Assembly: GCA_036821825.1 (NCBI GenBank)
Contig: DAISIV010000094.1
Coordinates: 1-7,081 of the forward strand
Direction of reading: 5' to 3'
DNA: 7,081 nt
DNA from: CAITZA01 sp937915285
Lineage (GTDB): Bacteria > Desulfobacterota > Desulfomonilia > Desulfomonilales > Desulfomonilaceae
The notes under the pieces are model-generated. The model was not told where the DNA came from. It ran no database searches and worked only from the letters and a program-made list of their open reading frames with translations. Shown here piece after piece: positions 6,544 to 7,081 of this stretch. Position 1 is the first letter of the stretch; every line of letters starts with the position of its first letter. The translations under genes were made by a program, and so were the position numbers.

Positions 6544-6762
6544 TTAACAATTAGGATTTATTCGGATCGGCTTTATGGTTCTGAGAACCAAAAGTGGTCT
6601 GATACCACGAAATTTCCTGATTCCTGCCTGGCGTAGAAGTGAGCCCATCCTAAACCGGGTCAAAAATGCGTCGATCCTATCTCTAATCTCTTGATCCTCT
6701 GCCTCAAATGAAGTAACTCTCATGATGGGACGTCCTATTGTTGTGCGATTTTTTTGTGGCAA
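6544..6762 (-). pseudogene. truncated IS4-like transposase (N-terminal part)
   Basis: The segment IRDRIDAFLTRFRMGSLLRQ, followed by AGIRKFRGIRPLLVLRTI, resembles the N-terminus of IS4-type transposases, in which a ...F...F.(V/I)G.LL+...RK.KG(I/V)....+L..+F pattern precedes the DDE domain. The match breaks off after the isoleucine codon at 6576-6574; the last residues (KPIRINPNC) look unrelated, and the whole DDE catalytic part is missing. The longest frame would begin with TTG at 6762. The ATG at 6723, with an AGGA about ten bases upstream, is a more likely original start. The break lies about 35 bases from the cyclase stop, so the deletion or insertion that removed the rest happened right at the 3' edge of the cyclase gene. 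The exact IS family call is from motif memory. Confidence 0.55.
6577..6608. repeat. two tandem short hairpins downstream of the cyclase
   Basis: GGTTC-TGA-GAACC (6577-6589) and GTGGT-CTGAT-ACCAC (6594-6608) are two perfect 5-bp stems four bases apart, 38 bases past the cyclase stop. They overlap the C-terminal end of the transposase remnant. There is no T-run after them, so they are weak as an intrinsic terminator. They may instead slow 3' decay of the cyclase message, or be chance. Confidence 0.3.
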
Positions 6763-7081
6763 TGCTTAAATAGCGCCTCGGACGTCACTTCGCTAGCTTA
6801 TTACAACGTTTTAATTACCTTTTTGCCTCTTTTTTCAACTGCGAAAGTTGCGGTGCTATCTAAAATATCAAAACCGACGCGCTGAATACATGGATGACTT
6901 CTCGAGAATTATCAACTGGCAAAAAGGTCGAGGACAGATTCAACAAATTCTGCGCTCGAAAGTAATACCAGAGAGCAAATTAGGGTAGTCCAAGTTGTCT
7001 TGGCCGCCAAGAAACTAATCATCGAGAATCCTCGAATGAAAGGAGCCATAAAGGTGAGAAGACAAAAGACTGGTCTGGCGA
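6763..7081. other. 319-base right edge with no established gene
   Basis: The left half is A+T-rich and contains a small hairpin, CAACT-GCGAA-AGTTG (6836-6850), just after a T-rich stretch. It probably includes what was upstream sequence or the end of the IS4-like element, but I cannot identify a terminal inverted repeat. A 32-codon + frame (ATG 6890 to TAG, beginning MDDFSRIINWQKGRGQ) has no recognisable features. A second + frame, open from 6898 to the window end, is described separately. Confidence 0.4.
7036..7081 (+). CDS. possible start of a gene running off the right edge (unidentified)
   Basis: The frame has no stop from 6898 to the end of the window (61 codons). Within it lie an ATG at 7036-7038 and a GTG at 7054-7056 in the same frame. 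AAAGGAG at 7039-7045 is a good Shine-Dalgarno placed eight bases before the GTG, so the GTG (reading MRRQKTGLA) is the better start if this is a gene. The upstream part of the frame (VVQVVLAAKKLIIENPR) also looks protein-like, so it could instead be the interior of a longer or broken coding region. Too little is visible to name a product. Confidence 0.25.
   Translation, partial: MKGAIKVRRQKTGLA

Overview
The window reads as an ordinary bacterial chromosome segment of moderate G+C. It is dominated by two signal-transduction genes on the + strand, with insertion-sequence debris at the left edge and beyond the second gene. The style of both proteins (a sensory kinase with an extracellular cache-type domain, many PAS domains and a receiver; a GAF protein ending in a class III nucleotide cyclase) is typical of Deltaproteobacteria/Desulfobacterota. 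That placement is inference from family resemblance, not from a phylogenetic marker.

Layout. Bases 1-142 hold a decayed 5' piece of a transposase with a frameshift. Bases 194-448 (minus) encode a likely two-helix small membrane protein of unknown function. Bases 449-802 hold no convincing gene and lead into the kinase. Bases 803-4942 encode a 1379-residue membrane hybrid histidine kinase: TM, extracellular sensor, TM, five PAS domains, HisKA, HATPase, receiver. A convergent small minus-strand reading frame, 4948-5202, looks protein-like but is unidentified. Bases 5203-5375 are a short leader with a plausible promoter, a 13-nt palindrome and a 19-nt dyad. Bases 5376-6539 encode a 387-residue GAF-cyclase that ends in two consecutive stop codons (TAG TGA). 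Just past it, on the minus strand, lies the 5' part of an IS4-like transposase (6544-6762), cut off within about 35 bases of the cyclase stop. The remaining ~320 bases carry only small open frames, one running off the right edge.

How the genes may work together. The kinase would read an extracytoplasmic ligand plus cytoplasmic cues through its PAS domains, and pass phosphate from H1020 to its own receiver at D1312. The cyclase would couple a cytoplasmic GAF signal to synthesis of a cyclic nucleotide. The two genes are co-oriented but separated by about 430 bases with a likely separate promoter, so a shared pathway is only a possibility.

The points most worth following are a glutamate (E250) in the cyclase where adenylate cyclases normally carry the purine-selecting lysine, and a cysteine cluster in the GAF domain of the same protein. 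I do not see clear evidence of a wholly new system. There is no CRISPR array, tRNA or rRNA that I can recognise.
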